Assembly: GCA_014529385.2 (NCBI GenBank)
Contig: CM043961.1
Coordinates: 18,582,478 to 18,646,477 of the forward strand
Origin: Adiantum capillus-veneris
Taxonomy: Eukaryota > Streptophyta > Polypodiopsida > Polypodiales > Pteridaceae
Length of the DNA: 64,000 nt
Reading direction: 5' to 3'
The position numbers were made by a program, and so were the translations under genes. Positions 24,470 to 36,821 of this stretch are shown in pieces. The stretch's first letter is position 1, and every line of letters begins with the position of its first letter. The notes under the pieces are model-generated. The model had not been told where the DNA came from and did not search any database. It saw only the letters and a list, made by a program, of their open reading frames with translations.

Positions 24470-25973
24470 CATTGTAAGCATTGACAAGGTTAGGTTATCC
24501 TTTAATTGTATGCCTTGTATCCATCTAGCATCTTCAAAAGGATAATTTTTAAACTTAATAAGATATCATCGGATACTCTTACCGCCTCTTAGTACCTTGT
24601 CTTCATGTCGGAAAATGGAATCTGGCTGCAGTACCTCTTCTTGGTCCTCGATCTCCGGTGGGTCTTCAGTAGTAGGTTCTTAAGGTGGCTCTCCTTTGTA
24701 AGGCTTTAATAGGCTCACATGAAAAGCATTGTGTATGAGCCAATGGTTGGGCTACTTGAGTTGATAGACCATCTCATTGATTGGTCTAAGAATTTGGAAG
24801 GGACCATAGTACCTTTTTGCTAACTTAGCATAGTACTTTTGGTGTCTCGTAGGATTCTTGCCCGTCGTGTGCTTTAATCGAGCCTTGGGAAATTTGAGTA
24901 AGACCCAGTCTTTTCTTTTTAAAGGCTTGGGCTCTTCTGTGCTTGTCAGCAGCAGCCTTTTGCCTTTCCTGTGAGAGAGAGATAGCATCCTTAATCTTTT
25001 GGAAATATTCTTGTAGGTCTCGCCTATACTCATCTGCAGCGAAGATCTTCCCGTGTACTTTAAGTAGCAAGGGACTTTTTTATCTTCCCTCAATTACCTC
25101 AAAAGGTGCTTTTCCCGTGGAAGTATGTACAGTGTTATTGTAGGCATACTCCACTAAGGGTAAGTACTTCTCCCATTGGGATCTTTGATCTACTTCCGTT
25201 ACATAGGCTTTTAGTAGATCAAGAATTGTTAGGTTAGCTATTTCACTTTGGCCATCCGTTTGCGGGTGATAGGCCAAAGAGAAGTTTACGCTTGTTCCTA
25301 AATTCTCAAAGAGACCCTTCCAGAGATTATTGGTCATTCTAGGATCTCTAACCGACACTATGGACATTGGCAAGCCATGGTACTTGAATATTTGTGAAAT
25401 GAAGAGGGTTGCCATTTGATGGGATTTGATAGTCTTTTTGACAGGTATAAAATGAGCTTGTTTACTGAACCTGTCTACTATCGTCCATATTCCTGTATTC
25501 CCATGGATAGACTTAGGCAATCCATGGATATGCTCTCCCATGGTGAATTAGGGATTGGCAAAGTTTGAAGCAATCCAGGTTGCTTCCCTTTATCAAACTT
25601 CGTCTTTTGGCATACCACACATCTAGAAACATACTCTTGTATGTTTGCTTTCATGGTAGGCCAATAGAAATGTGTTTTAATCCCCTTTAGAGTAGACTGA
25701 ATCCCTCTATGCCCTGCATAAGGAGGAGCATGAGATTCATACATTACTTTTTCACGTAGTGAGCTAGTAACACATAGTCTATTTGCCATAGAGAAGATAA
25801 CCATCTTGTAAAGTAAATGGTTCCTCTTTCTTCCCTAGTGCAAGGGCTGAAATCACATCTCTAAAATCGGAATCAATAGAATACTCATCTATCATAGAAG
25901 ATAGATCATTGTGAGTTGCTATGGAAATCGCATTCACTCTCAGCCGTCTTGAGAGTGCATCGCCTGTGAGCAA
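24470..25973 (-). pseudogene. E3 integrase and chromodomain
   Basis: Read right to left: RNase H end (DALSRRLRVNA), HHCC (CVVCQKTKF), core with [23 protein letters not shown] (second catalytic D intact, SDRD now SVRD) and GQSEIAN. Then comes TAA 25080-25082, shared with E2, the KRYYGPF segment, and a decayed chromodomain near 24480-24700. Several frameshifts; an internal deletion has removed the MDF part of the first core motif (25520-25545). Confidence 0.85.
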
Positions 25974-26070
25974 TATGAAAATGAAATTGCGAAAGAAAGT
26001 TTGCCCACCTCATTTGTTTGTCAGAGATCTTGGTCTGCGTCATGAAGTACTTAAGACTTTGGTGATCCGT

Positions 26071-26925
26071 TCACAGAATGAAAGGAGTCCCCAATAAATA
26101 GTGCTTCCATGAGTCTAAGGCATGTAGAACTCCGAGGAGTTCCTTTTCATATATGCCTAGAGCTTGCTCAGCAGGGTCGAGCCTTCGACTTTCATAGCCT
26201 ATGGTGTGCCCTTCTTGAAGCAAAACAGCTCCAAGGCAATCACCACAAGCATCACATTGGACCTCAAATGGCTTTGAGAGATCCGGTAGTGTAAGCACAG
26301 GTTAAGAGATAAGCTTTTCTTTAAGCTTTTTGAAAGCATTGTTCTCCATGGCAGACCATGTGTACCTAACGTTTTTCTTTGTTAGGTCATGTAATGGTCT
26401 TGCTATTAGTGAGAACTTTTCTATGAAGCATCTATAGTATGCGCACATACCTACAAAGCTTCTTAATTCATGAAGATTCCTTGGTTTAGGCCATCCTTTT
26501 ATTACCTCTAACTTTGATGGATCCATTTGGATGCCATCTTGAGAGATAATGTGACCTAAATATTGAATCTCTTGTAAGAAAAATTCACTTTTCTTTCAAA
26601 GTTTATTCTCTCTTAGAACCTGAAATATTACCTAGAGGTGTTGCTTGTGTTCGTCTAATGAATTAGAGTAGATGATGATATCATCAAAGAACACTCCAGT
26701 AAAGGTTTGGTGAGGCCTGAATAGCTTCTCCATCAAGCGATTGAATGTGGCTAATGCATTGGTCAAGCCAAAAGGCATGACAATGTATTCGTAGAGACCA
26801 AACGTAGTGCGAAATGCAGTCTTTACAATGTCTTGATCAACTATCCTTATTTGATGATAGCCACTTTTTAGGTCAATCCTATTGAAGTAGGTGGACCCTT
26901 GTAGCTTATCAAATAGGTCTTCTAC
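26071..26925 (-). pseudogene. E3 RT palm to RNase H
   Basis: Contains the RT palm (FFDD region, about 26670-26700), connection (KGWPKPRNLHELRSFVGM) and RNase H (CDACGDCLGAVLLQ). Stops TGA 26596-26598 and TGA 26071-26073 are at the same codons as in E2. A 9-bp deletion removes three codons before the first of them. Confidence 0.85.
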
Positions 26926-27588
26926 CTATGGAACAGGAAACCTATTTTTGATAGTGATCCTATTTAGTGCTCTATAGTCGACACACATGCGATATGTGCC
27001 GTCTTTCTTTTGCACTAATAGCACAGGAGAACAAAATGGAGATGAGCTAGGCCTAACCATGCCCTTCTCAACTAACTCATTCCCTTGCCACATAATCTCC
27101 TCTTGTTGAGCTTGAGAAACTCTATAAGGAGGTTTGTTAGGCGGTGAACTTCCTGGAAGAAGTTCAATTGCATGGTCATCATTGCCTCGTTTAGAAGGTA
27201 GCTCACAAGGGATGTCGTCAATAAAGACATCTTGAAACCCCTTGAGAAAATTGGATAACTCTAATTCCTTTTGATTGTGTATATTTTCTTTTGCTAAAAC
27301 ATTAGGTTCATTTTGAGAATCTTTAACAAAAATCATGTACATGGAAATAGAGTTCTTTATTGACTTGTTGAAAGCTTGTGTATGTACAATGGGTATAGTG
27401 TTACCCATTTCCTTAGCATCTATATACATATCTTTTTCCCTGAACTTAAAGGAGATTCTTCTTTCAGGGAATTTAACATTGGCAGCAATGCGATCAAACC
27501 ATGGTGCCCCTAGGATTACATCCTCATGCTTGAGAGGAGAGATAAAGAAGTCCTCTTTGTCCACATAGCTTTGGACATGGAGCCTCAA
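26926..27588 (-). pseudogene. E3 protease C-half and RT N-terminus
   Basis: 220 open codons: VILGAPWF of the protease, the linker, then RT start [37 protein letters not shown]. It is one frame away from the Gag/protease N-half at 27585-28355, because of a small indel near 27590. Confidence 0.85.
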
Positions 27589-29353
27589 TTTCCCGATATT
27601 AAGGGAGTGACTGAAGCTTCTTGCCCCTTGAAAGCACAGTCTGCGGGTAGGACATCTCCCATCTCGTAGGCTTGTATGCCTAGCTTGGTGGCCAACTCTA
27701 TAGATATAAAATTGTGAGTAGAACCAGGATCAAAGAGAACAAAAGCATCATGTTCTCTTACCTTTCTCCAAGCATGGCATAGAGGAGATCCTTTGTGGTG
27801 AATTTCCTCCTCTTGGATTTCGACCAAGGTAGCTCTAGGAGGTTCATGGTGGGTGTTCTTTTGGGGACAAGCACGGTATGCATGCCCTTGCTCGCCCCAC
27901 TTGAAACAGCGGTTATCCTTGCGATAACGCTCAAGCTCTTCAGGAGAGAGTTTATTTTTGCCTTTATAAGCTCCCTTCTCTTTAGCTTTGTTGGAGTTTC
28001 CCTTAGGAGACTTTTGGACATTGTCCTTCCCCTTAGGCTCATTGGAACCCTTGTTTTTCGTGGGCTTAGAATTTCTTTTAGCCCCCATTTGGAAATTGAT
28101 TCGAGAGGCCACCACAGTATGGTGTATAACCTCCAATATGGTGCGTGGCCTTTGGGAGTTGACATACTCCTCCATTTCTTCAATTAAGCCCACACAAAAT
28201 TGTTGGTTTTGCTCTCTAAAATCCAACTTCTTGAAGACAGTGGCTTTGAGTTGTAAATCCCAAAACGTGTCTACATATTTGTGAATGGATTCGTAGGGAG
28301 AGAGCTTCAAGCTTCGCCATTCGGTGAGTACTTTGTCTTTGGCATCGGTGGCCAAAAACTACTTCATAATGAAAGCTCTTAGAGCTTTCCATGTTCATGG
28401 AGCTTCACTGTTGGCCCATAGGCTAGACCACCATTGCATGGCGGACTTTTGAAAGTGCATAGCTACATGGTGTAGCTTAGAGGACTCTGTGAAGCCCTCA
28501 TCTCCAAATGCCGCATCGAATTGTTGGATAAAGTCCAAGACTTTGTCCGTAGCACCAAAAGTGCCATCATAGGTAAGGAAAGAGTTGCTCTTCCCTCCCT
28601 CTTTGAATTTCTTGAGCTTGGACGACCTCTTCCATGTAGCATAGGATTTCCTATGGCCTCTTCTTTTTGATGGTTCAAAGGTTGCACCATCACTTTCTTC
28701 AGAAGATGAAGAAATTGAGGAAGATGGAGAAGAGGGTGACCTCTTTCTCGCCTTTTTCTTGCCTTGACCTTCATTGTCTTCACCATCACTTTCACAAGAG
28801 GAAGAGGATGAAGAAGATAAAGAATAGGGTGTCCTCTTTCTTGCCTTTTTCTTGTCATGCTATTTATCATCCCTCTTCGAAGTATGGTGTGGAGAAGTAT
28901 GGGATGGTCTTCTCTGTTTTGGAGGTGATGGAGAGCGTTTAGCCTGCCGTCTTCATGGAGCCATCTCCACCGAGGTGGTAGGAGACTCACTTATTTCTCG
29001 TTCCTTCGATGGAGGCTCTTGAAATCTCCTTTGAGAAGAAGATGTGTCATCAAGGAGAAAATTTTTGAGCCCTTCATATGGATCCTCTTCTTCTTCCCAA
29101 ATTGGAGAGAGGCCTCTTTTGGAAGTCTCGCAAGGAGGCTTCCTAGGTGCTCTCTTGTCATGGTCGGGAGCTTGGAGAATCCCATGAGCACGAAGCTGCC
29201 GTTGCACTTCACTTTGGAGGGATGGATTGCCCATGGCTTGTTGAAGCCTAGAAACAAGATAGTTAACAAGCATTGGGGCATCATTGGTAGCTTTCTCATT
29301 AGCAAAATCAAAGTTATCAACATTAATTTCACTCTCTTTACTATTGTCAGCAA
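27585..29353 (-). pseudogene. E3 Gag and protease N-half
   Basis: Gag aligned with that of E2. The N-terminus (ESEINVDNFDFA) is present but the E2 start codon ATG reads ATT here (near 29348). The Ser/Arg/Lys-rich part (28700-28990), Gag core and zinc knuckle (CFKWGEQGHAYRAC, second Cys lost to Trp) follow, then protease [10 protein letters not shown]. At least two frame changes (near 28360 and 28950). It is not a functional Gag. Confidence 0.85.
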
Positions 29354-29743
29354 TTCTAAAAACTTTTAGGTGTATTTTGGCACTTCAAGCCCTAGTTGCT
29401 ACTCCTCTTTACCCCTTTAGAAAAAGCACTCAAGCTATTGTACCCGTGGCTCGAATACCATTAATTGCAAGGAATAGAAGAGAGGGTCGTTCAACACCAA
29501 AACAACACCGGCTCCTGTCAAGCTTCTAATAGCTCAATAGTGGTTAAGCCATAGGCAAGCCCCGTAGGACTCCACTATTAAGACCATAGCTCTCGACAGT
29601 AATGCCCAGTTAACTGCACAAAGGCAGGCACACTGCAAGGCTGAAAAATCCCTATTCTACTTACTCACATGCAATTAACAGTACCAACCATTTATAGCTA
29701 GCTTGACGACCTCCCTTCTTGAGCAAGAAAAGAGAAACCTTGT

Positions 29744-29755
29744 GTTCTGATACCA
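29744..29755 (-). other. E3 primer-binding site (initiator Met-tRNA type)
   Basis: Minus strand TGGTATCAGAAC, one mismatch to the E2 site, followed by one spacer base before the LTR at 29757. Confidence 0.85.
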
Positions 29756-29756
29756 A

Positions 29757-30334
29757 TGTAACATTTAATGGTCTCGTAACTTGTGTGTAGCGGAAATAGC
29801 ATGAACATAGTGAGAATTTTAATCAGAATAGCTTTTTAATGAGAATAACAAGAGTGCTTGGGTGGAGAGAGCAACAATAAGTATAACACCTAGTTAGATA
29901 GCATGAACAATACCTCAAAAGAGAGAGAAATTAAGCAATTGACAATAGTTGAGGACCGGATTTGCATGGAGACGGTCCCCCCTCCAAAAGGCTTTGTATT
30001 ATGGTTTCTCCCATCAAGAGAGACATTTTACAATACAATTCTTTGTGTTCCTTCAATACTAACTAGTGCAAGAAGATGGAAAATTCATGCACTAAGCAAA
30101 ATACTTATCAAACACAACATCAATTCCCTCACGGTCTCAGACCCAAGACCTCACACACCTTTGAAGATGGTGAGATCTAGCAGGGTATAAGAGTAGATTG
30201 AGAGGAAGAAGGAGTATTCTTACAAGAAAGATGTACATCTCCTCACATAATCACTCATATTAGCATAGATTAGCTTAGTAATTAGCATGTAGAGGAGATG
30301 AGCATGCATTTAAGCTTGGCTCTTGGTTGGATTT
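29757..30334 (-). repeat. E3 5' LTR, part interrupted by E4
   Basis: First 578 bp in plus-strand order. It breaks off at ...TTGGATTT and continues at 39274. The uninterrupted LTRs of E2 and the other E3 LTR show the empty site (near 12130, 19445 and 22978). Confidence 0.93.
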
Positions 30335-30561
30335 TGTGCGCGTATGTTACACGTGTCAATGCAAGGAACTTGCCGATACACTATGTGCGAGCCACAAATG
30401 GCTCCAAGCACACAACAAGCCTAAACTAGTAGCTCAAAGATGGCAATGGTGTGTCACTCACCACTCTAAGCTTGCTGTCGTGGAGGATTCCTCGTCGCAA
30501 AGAAGAGGGAGACGCCGCTATGCCGCACTCAACCGCCTCGCCGTCGTCGTCCCTCCACAAT

Positions 30562-30643
<82 letters not shown>

Positions 30644-31029
30644 ATACACACACACAAGGAGATGAAGAAGAAGAAGATGGAGATGGAGCAAGAGCACTCT
30701 TCAATTGCATAAATGAGAGAATGAGTGAATTTTAGGTTTAGTTGACTTTTATATGGGCTTGCCCCATTCACACTTGGGCGCCCATGCTTAGCCAACTAAT
30801 CCCTTGAATGTTCCACTTAGAGTGCACCTCTCATCGGCGATCACTCTTACCTTTTTCCTATTGGACCGACAAGCCCGGTACCTGACTCTACCAAGTAAAT
30901 AATACAACGTCCGTAGGTGATAGGGTGTCCATGATCCGTGAGGGTTAACATGCTCGGTACCTGACTCTACCAAGTAAATACCACAACGTCCGTAGGTGAT
31001 AGGGTGTCCATGAGCCGTGAGGGTTAACA
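30335..31029 (-). repeat. E4 3' LTR with duplicated end
   Basis: 695 bp against 598 bp for its partner. The extra length comes from an insertion near 30370-30410 and a 79-bp tandem duplication at the outer end (30876-30954 and 30955-31029) that repeats the terminal GGTTAACA. It has (CT)n at 30563-30639 and a minus-strand TATA box (ATATAAAAG, 30746-30754). Confidence 0.93.
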
Positions 31030-31045
31030 TGCCCCCCTTCCTGAT
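31030..31045 (-). other. E4 polypurine tract
   Basis: Minus strand CATCAGGAAGGGGGGCA abuts the LTR start TGTTAACC. A second similar tract (AGGAAGGGGGAGT, about 32965-32980) follows the tail ORF. Confidence 0.85.
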
Positions 31046-33047
31046 GTAGATTTTGTCCTCGGAAGCTATTGATTTCAAGCTCGTTCATTGAGGTGGAAGA
31101 GCATTTGAGATGAATGTCCTTAGCCTTCTTCAGTCACTGCAAAATCAAACAACATTGGCACAGTAATTGCATTCTCATATACAATTAAAGAGCATATGCA
31201 GTTTTAGGCAGACAAATTGATTGGTAGCATAATTCTAAACCATTTGTCAACAATAAACATTAAGTTGTAATATAATCAAATGGATAAACAGTTGGGAAGG
31301 TAAAAAATTAAACAAGTCTGGGGTCGCTAATTTAACGATCGAAAGGCACTAAAGATCGACTATTAATACCATGGGTAAGCTTCTTAATTTTATCTGGTCA
31401 ATTAAGTTGTTTAATCGCGAGAGCCAAGTATTTCATGTCCGAGGGCTGACTAGAGGCTATACCTAGAAGACCTTGTAGTTAAGCTACGATAAAATTAATT
31501 TCTCATGAAATCATCGCCTGACTGATTACCTTTTCTTTGACCCCCCAAAGTCTTTTCACGGTGATTCAATTTTGAAGTGTGTGCTTATTTTGTATGCCTT
31601 GGGTTTTTTGCTTTTCAAGGAAAAGCGCCCACACGGGGAACCTCTAGGGCTATAGTACCATAGGTGATATATGTGAGTGAAGTACCCAATCAAGCTAAGA
31701 TTTCTCTTCCAGCTTAAGATTTTACATTGTGACACTTTGATTTCTTTTTTTGTTTGTTCATTTTCAGCATTTTAATTTTGTAACTTTGGGGGGTCATATA
31801 ACACTGTTACACCTCCCCAGGCTCATCACACTAGTAAACTCCCTTTACAATCCTTAAGCTAAAGATCAATAGTGACTAAGCCCACTAGAAAGCCCTAGTA
31901 CATTTCACACAATGCTGCCTAAATCGGATTAAGAACCTAAGTAACCATTAATTATTAGGAAGGCATTCCCCGTGGTATTAAGAGAAGATCTCTAACACCT
32001 ACCTTGGTCAAACTAGCTTAGTCGGACTGCTTGATTTTTAAACATAGACAAGTGATTATGACAAAAAATTACATTGAATTTAATGTTTGATACTAAGCAA
32101 ATGCACTGAATATTATTCTACCAATCACAATTAAAGCAGACAAACATGGATGCAAAAAGATAAGGGGCACCGCTAATGGACAAGAAACACCTGTTTGTGT
32201 TGATGATCGTGCTTGATTTGAAAAGTGGATGAGAGAAAGATTCCATAAAGGTCCAAATCCTAACCACAGCAGTTGTTCCTGTACACACTATGAAACACAA
32301 ACAATACCTCTAGGAGGCACATCAGTGGGAAGAAAGAACTTTGCTAATCACTAAACTCTAAAACAGAAACACTCCTATCATACTAATCTTACCTACCCTC
32401 CATCACTCGAGTGATGAGGACCAAAGGTCTTTGATGACATAGGTTTCTGTTTCAATGTACCGGATGTGAATGTATAGGTCTGATCAATGTTTTGACTTTC
32501 ATTGTGCACACTCATTTGCTAATTGCTCTTGCTCTTTATTATTTTTGTTTTTTGTGAATATAAGGCTTTATATATACATTTCCTGAGATTGGGAGATTGA
32601 GAGGTCAGGGAGAAAGGTTGAGAGGGGAGTTAGTGAATGATGACTGTCAGCAAACACTCCCCCCTTTTTTGGGTAGATCATACCGTTTGAAATGTGCTCA
32701 TCACCCTTTGAAACCAATTGTTCCATTTGGTAATAGGTGAGGATTTTTGCCAATAGTTTTCTATTACCTTAGGCGCCTCGTCGAGTTGCAAGGGTGGCAA
32801 GCTACTCTCCCAGGATCGAACTTGAAGTGGTTCATCAAGTGATTCTTGAACACTGGGAGGTGTGAATTCTTTTGTAGCTTTATAGAGGTCCACTACTATA
32901 GGTGGAGGCTGTGGAGAAGCTTTTACCTCTATGGATGCATTACATGAGGAGCTAGAAGCTTCATGGGACTCCCCCTTCCTGAGCTAGATGGAACAAATCG
33001 TTCTTTCTTCGATACCCAAACTAGCTCTGGAGCGGGTGTATAGCATT
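31046..33047 (-). other. E4 long 3' non-coding region
   Basis: About 2 kb between the tail stop codon and the polypurine tract with no credible ORF. A last W-x-x-K motif (LVWVSKKE) is readable at about 33010-33035 just past the stop. The remainder is AT-rich with no repeats that I can identify. Confidence 0.6.
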
Positions 33048-33617
33048 CTATGATTTTTTTCTTTCCACGATCGTCAATTCGTTTGGAGCTACAGGATTGG
33101 GCGCACATGGGTCAAGTGACAGGTAAGAACACAACCTATGTTTTGGCACCCAAATTTGATCATTTCCTTGATAGTAGCCGTGGGCTTCCGATAGTCGTTT
33201 AGGAATCCACCTCCACGTTTCCTTACATTCTTTGGGGCAAGTGGGACGTTTCTTACCAGGCTCTTGTCTTTTAGCACTAGCTATGGTCGCTAAAGAAGAT
33301 TTAGGGACCCACTTGTATGTTTTCTTTGTTATATTAGGACGAGTCTTGTCAAAAGCTACATGCATTGCTTCTAGCATATTTAAGGGTACGGCCATTTCAT
33401 CCCCCTCGGCTGTTACCCATGTCGTCCCCCTATTTCCCCAACTATCTATGGTTGCTGCTAGGTGGACCCAATCCACATTGTCCGACTCAGTCATCCCAGG
33501 TAGTACATCCATATATGGAGAATCTTCCCCAACATCAGTGTCCGCTTTACACGTGTAACAATACTGCAATGGGGCCGAGTGAACTGTGGTGTCAAATCTG
33601 TGATCAATTATAAACAT
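33048..33617 (-). pseudogene. E4 linker and W-x-P-K tail
   Basis: 189 codons. The first half carries the linker signature shared with E1 (W-V-H-LAATID...VPLNMLEAMH). The second half carries YKWVPK, WRWIPK and IWVPK with basic spacers (KKRPTCPKECK). In E1 the same two blocks are separated by all of RT, RNase H, integrase and PR2; here they are contiguous. That is the expected trace of an internal deletion of pol. The segment NITKKTYK-x-VPK-x-SL is also present in E9 at 61041-61080. Confidence 0.75.
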
Positions 33618-33622
33618 GTTTC

Positions 33623-34079
33623 CTAGAGATGTGCTCGACCAGTCACAAGATCCACTCGAATGACAGAATCTTGGAACTGCAAGTAGACATGGTTTTTAGA
33701 CCAGTCATGCACCATTTTTTCTTCCCTCATGAAAGGACGTCCTAAGATCATCTCCGATGCCATAGTGTGTTTGGAGAAATCCATAACAATGAAGGTAATC
33801 CTTATTTTATGTCCAAAGACCTTGATCTTGAGATCTAGCATCCCAAAAGGTTTAACGATAGACCCATTGGCCATCTTCACTAGTTGTGGTCGCAAGGTGA
33901 GGTCTTCCCATAGTTTCCCAGCAATTTTTAGTCACAATGCTAACCCCAGTGCCACCATCAAGGATTCCCTTCACAGTTAATCCCTTAGTAGTGATTGGTA
34001 TGGTCGCATTGGATTCATCACCCTCAAAGTATTGTCCCAACTTGTTAACAGGTATTTCTATAACAAGTTCTGATTTAGG
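33623..34079 (-). pseudogene. E4 retropepsin
   Basis: In two frames (34079-33852 and 33895-33623). The first holds VPVNKLGQYFEGDESN and the active site as ILDGGTGVSIVTK (DGG instead of the usual DSG/DTG). The second holds the flap region and MILGRPFMRE. A one-step frameshift near 33870-33890 separates them. It is clearly homologous to PR1 of E1. Confidence 0.85.
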
Positions 34080-35768
34080 TTAGGTTGTGGATCTAAGTGT
34101 TCCTCCTCTATTGGCATCTCCCCAGCTCCATCCAAACTTCAGTTCTCCATTGAGGAAGGCTCGAAGAGCTGAGACTAGCTCAGGGTCTTTATATAGTTTG
34201 GACATGATGGTGGTTCTAACTTCTGAAGACATGAAATCCATCAATTTGGTAATGTTTAACGGCACCTTTTGGGTTTCGGTCCCTTGATGTGGAGAAGATG
34301 GGATCTCCATTTCTTCGATAGGATCGGGTAGTCCCTCTGTAAACATTCTTTCCCATGACTTTAAGTCACTTTCTTCTTGGATGACACTAGGTATGGCTAA
34401 GGGTCTATGGACTTGGTGAGGTTGTTGTTGCGTAGGGAACACGGTGTCTGTAATTTGGATCTGCGTAGGTGCTGGTTCTAGATCCCTTTGGGTATCTTCT
34501 ACCAAACTCCTTAATTGCTTGACTCGCTCAATCTCCTCTGTAGGGTTTGGATAAGTTCCTATCTTCTTCTTGGATCTTGGCCATTGTGGCTCATGAAGAT
34601 CTTCCTTGTTGGTTTCTATCTTAGTGGCTGTTTTGGTCTCCATGGTTTCACCTGAATCAGAATCCTCTTCAGCATCGTTCATATATACGGGATCGTCACC
34701 AGTCCCTATGTTGGTCTTTGAACTGGGATCTGACTTTGTTGCTTTTTGCAATCTCTTCCTTCGTGTTTTCTTCTTTTTCTGATATTGGGCAATTGATTCC
34801 GTGTCTCTTTCCTCAAGAATATAATTTTGTTTTTGGAGCATCGATCGTGTGAGTATGTTTACTGGTACCACAGGTGTACTTTGTGATGGCTCCTCGGTAA
34901 CTTCAATCAAGTTTAATGGCCTGATCTTTGGTGCATTTGGATTATTTGGACATTGGGCAATCAAATGATCTATGCCACATCGATTACACATGAGTATCAG
35001 CATTGTAGACGTGCTCACTTGATTGGTTTGCATTAATGTTGCGTTCTTTTGTAGCCTAATAGGACACTTGGCTACAAGATGTGGACCTCCACACTCATAG
35101 CATTGAAGAGGTGGTCTCTTAGCAATGTAATTGATATTTTGGCCTCTTGTAGCAAGAGTCGCTACTTGATATACAGGTTGCACTTGTCCCCAATAGTCCT
35201 CCATGTAGTATTGTGGACTTTCTTCATGCACATCCATCCCATAGGCAATATTAGGGTCCATATCTTCCTCACGGCCTTCCAAACAATCAATAGATGACTC
35301 ACAACCCACTTGATTCCCAGAAGTGATTCTCAAATGTGGTGGTTGCGGTCCTAGCACTGGAGGTGGTAAGGGTGTTGTTTGAACAACACTTTGCGCCCTA
35401 GGGACCATGTGTTGTGCTGTTTGTTCAAGAGGTGGGGTCGGCATCAATGCAGGCACTCGAGGTGTGTCTGTCCATGCTAAGGTTGGTCTATTGGCCATCG
35501 CACGCTTAAATACTATGCAATCCTTAGCTTGATGGACATACCTTCCACAGGTATTGCAATTCCCATTGAATTTTACTGTAAAAGTAGGGCATTCACTGGT
35601 ACTATGCGGTCCATAGCATACGGAGCACCATTGTTGCTCCCTTCGTGGATACATATGATTGTTTTGCGGAGCATGATTGTCTCTAAGACTCTCTTGAATA
35701 GCCTTGGTGAGATCTGCTAAAGTCATCTCAGATATCTTTGGCTCCTTACCAATAGGCTTTAGGGTCAT
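34080..35768 (-). pseudogene. E4 Gag nucleocapsid region with four zinc knuckles
   Basis: 562 codons. Four CCHC knuckles: CSVCYGPHSTSEC, CNTCGRYVHQAKDC, CYECGGPHLVAKC and CNRCGIDHLIAQC, arranged as two pairs separated by a Pro/Gln-rich and acidic region. A basic cluster (KKKKTRRKRLQKATK) follows, then an acidic stretch. Four knuckles is more than the usual one or two in plant gypsy Gag. It lies in the same frame as the Gag core upstream, separated by a single TAG (35772-35774), and as the protease start downstream. Confidence 0.85.
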
Positions 35769-35771
35769 TGG

Positions 35772-36596
35772 CTAATGCCCCGATGCTTGTGAGCTAATAG
35801 ATTTAGACTCAACAGACACTCTTTCTCCTTGAATCATTAAATTATCCTCCACTTGGATCCCATTGTTGGTGACTTCTTCCCAAGTGGTGATACCTCTAAT
35901 GACTAGGCCATTGTAGATATCCTCATGTTGTAATCCCATAATGAATCTATCAAGCAATTGATTATTATTGAATCGCTCATTTGGATTACAACGAGAATTC
36001 AAATGCTTCAAGCGACTAATAAAGTCTCTCACCGACTCTCCTTCCTCTCGTTGGGCTTTCTGGAGCTGAGAGGCTACACCCCAAAGCACTCCCTCTCGTA
36101 TGTATTCTTTTAAGAACAATCTCCTAAGAGTAGGGTAAATCGTTTTTTCTTCCACCCTTAAGGTTCTATACCAATCCCTAGCCTTTCCACTTAAGATTAG
36201 GCTTACATCAGTACTCTTATGCAAGTCATTATGTTCTCCTAGAGAATCGCATATTTGTTCAAACACTTCGATATGATTTCTCACATCCCTGTCTCCACTA
36301 ATTTTTTGTGTGATCTTGGCTATTTCTACTGCTTTACTTCTAGGCTCTCTATCAGGCGTGTTACGCATATTCTCAGCAATAGATCGACCAATAGCTTGAG
36401 CAAATGTTGCCAAGTCACCTAAGTGAGCAGGCACCATGGGTGAAGGTGCTCCAGAGACTACATGTGGAGTAGGTATTGGCATTGGGCTTGGTGCATAGGA
36501 AGCCCTTGGGTTCCACATTTGGTACGGTGTTGTGCCATGTGGTGGCCCAAAGTTCATATGTGTGGCCCTAGGCATAGCAGACGTCGGATGTGACAT
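35772..36596 (-). pseudogene. E4 Gag core (retrotransposon_gag type)
   Basis: 274 codons. The Gag core motif set is clear: IEVFEQICDSLGEHND, LILSGKARDWYRTL, LRRLFLKEYIREG, EGESVRDFISRLKHLNSRC and LLDRFIMGL. It forms the capsid-like shell of the element particle. A Pro/Met-rich N-terminal stretch precedes it. It ends at TAG 35772-35774; the next codon continues the nucleocapsid region in frame. Confidence 0.88.
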
Positions 36597-36821
36597 GCTA
36601 ACGCTAGCCGATATGGTCCCATGGAAATAAGAACTTGGGTGTTGTGGTTATGGAGCATAGGTTGTTGAAACAATGGGAGGCGTAGGGACTACATGAGTGC
36701 GATGACCCATAGGTGCATACGATTGGTACACACTTGTAGGTACTATTTGCAGGCATTGAGCTACCATGTAGCGGTGCTTTACTAACAAATTAGGTCCCTG
36801 GTGTGTTTCTTGGCATGCCCA

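Noticed and set aside
27795-28187. 130-codon plus-strand frame inside E3 gag
   Set aside because: Antisense shadow of the Gag coding region; the same shadow appears in E2 (16881-17282).
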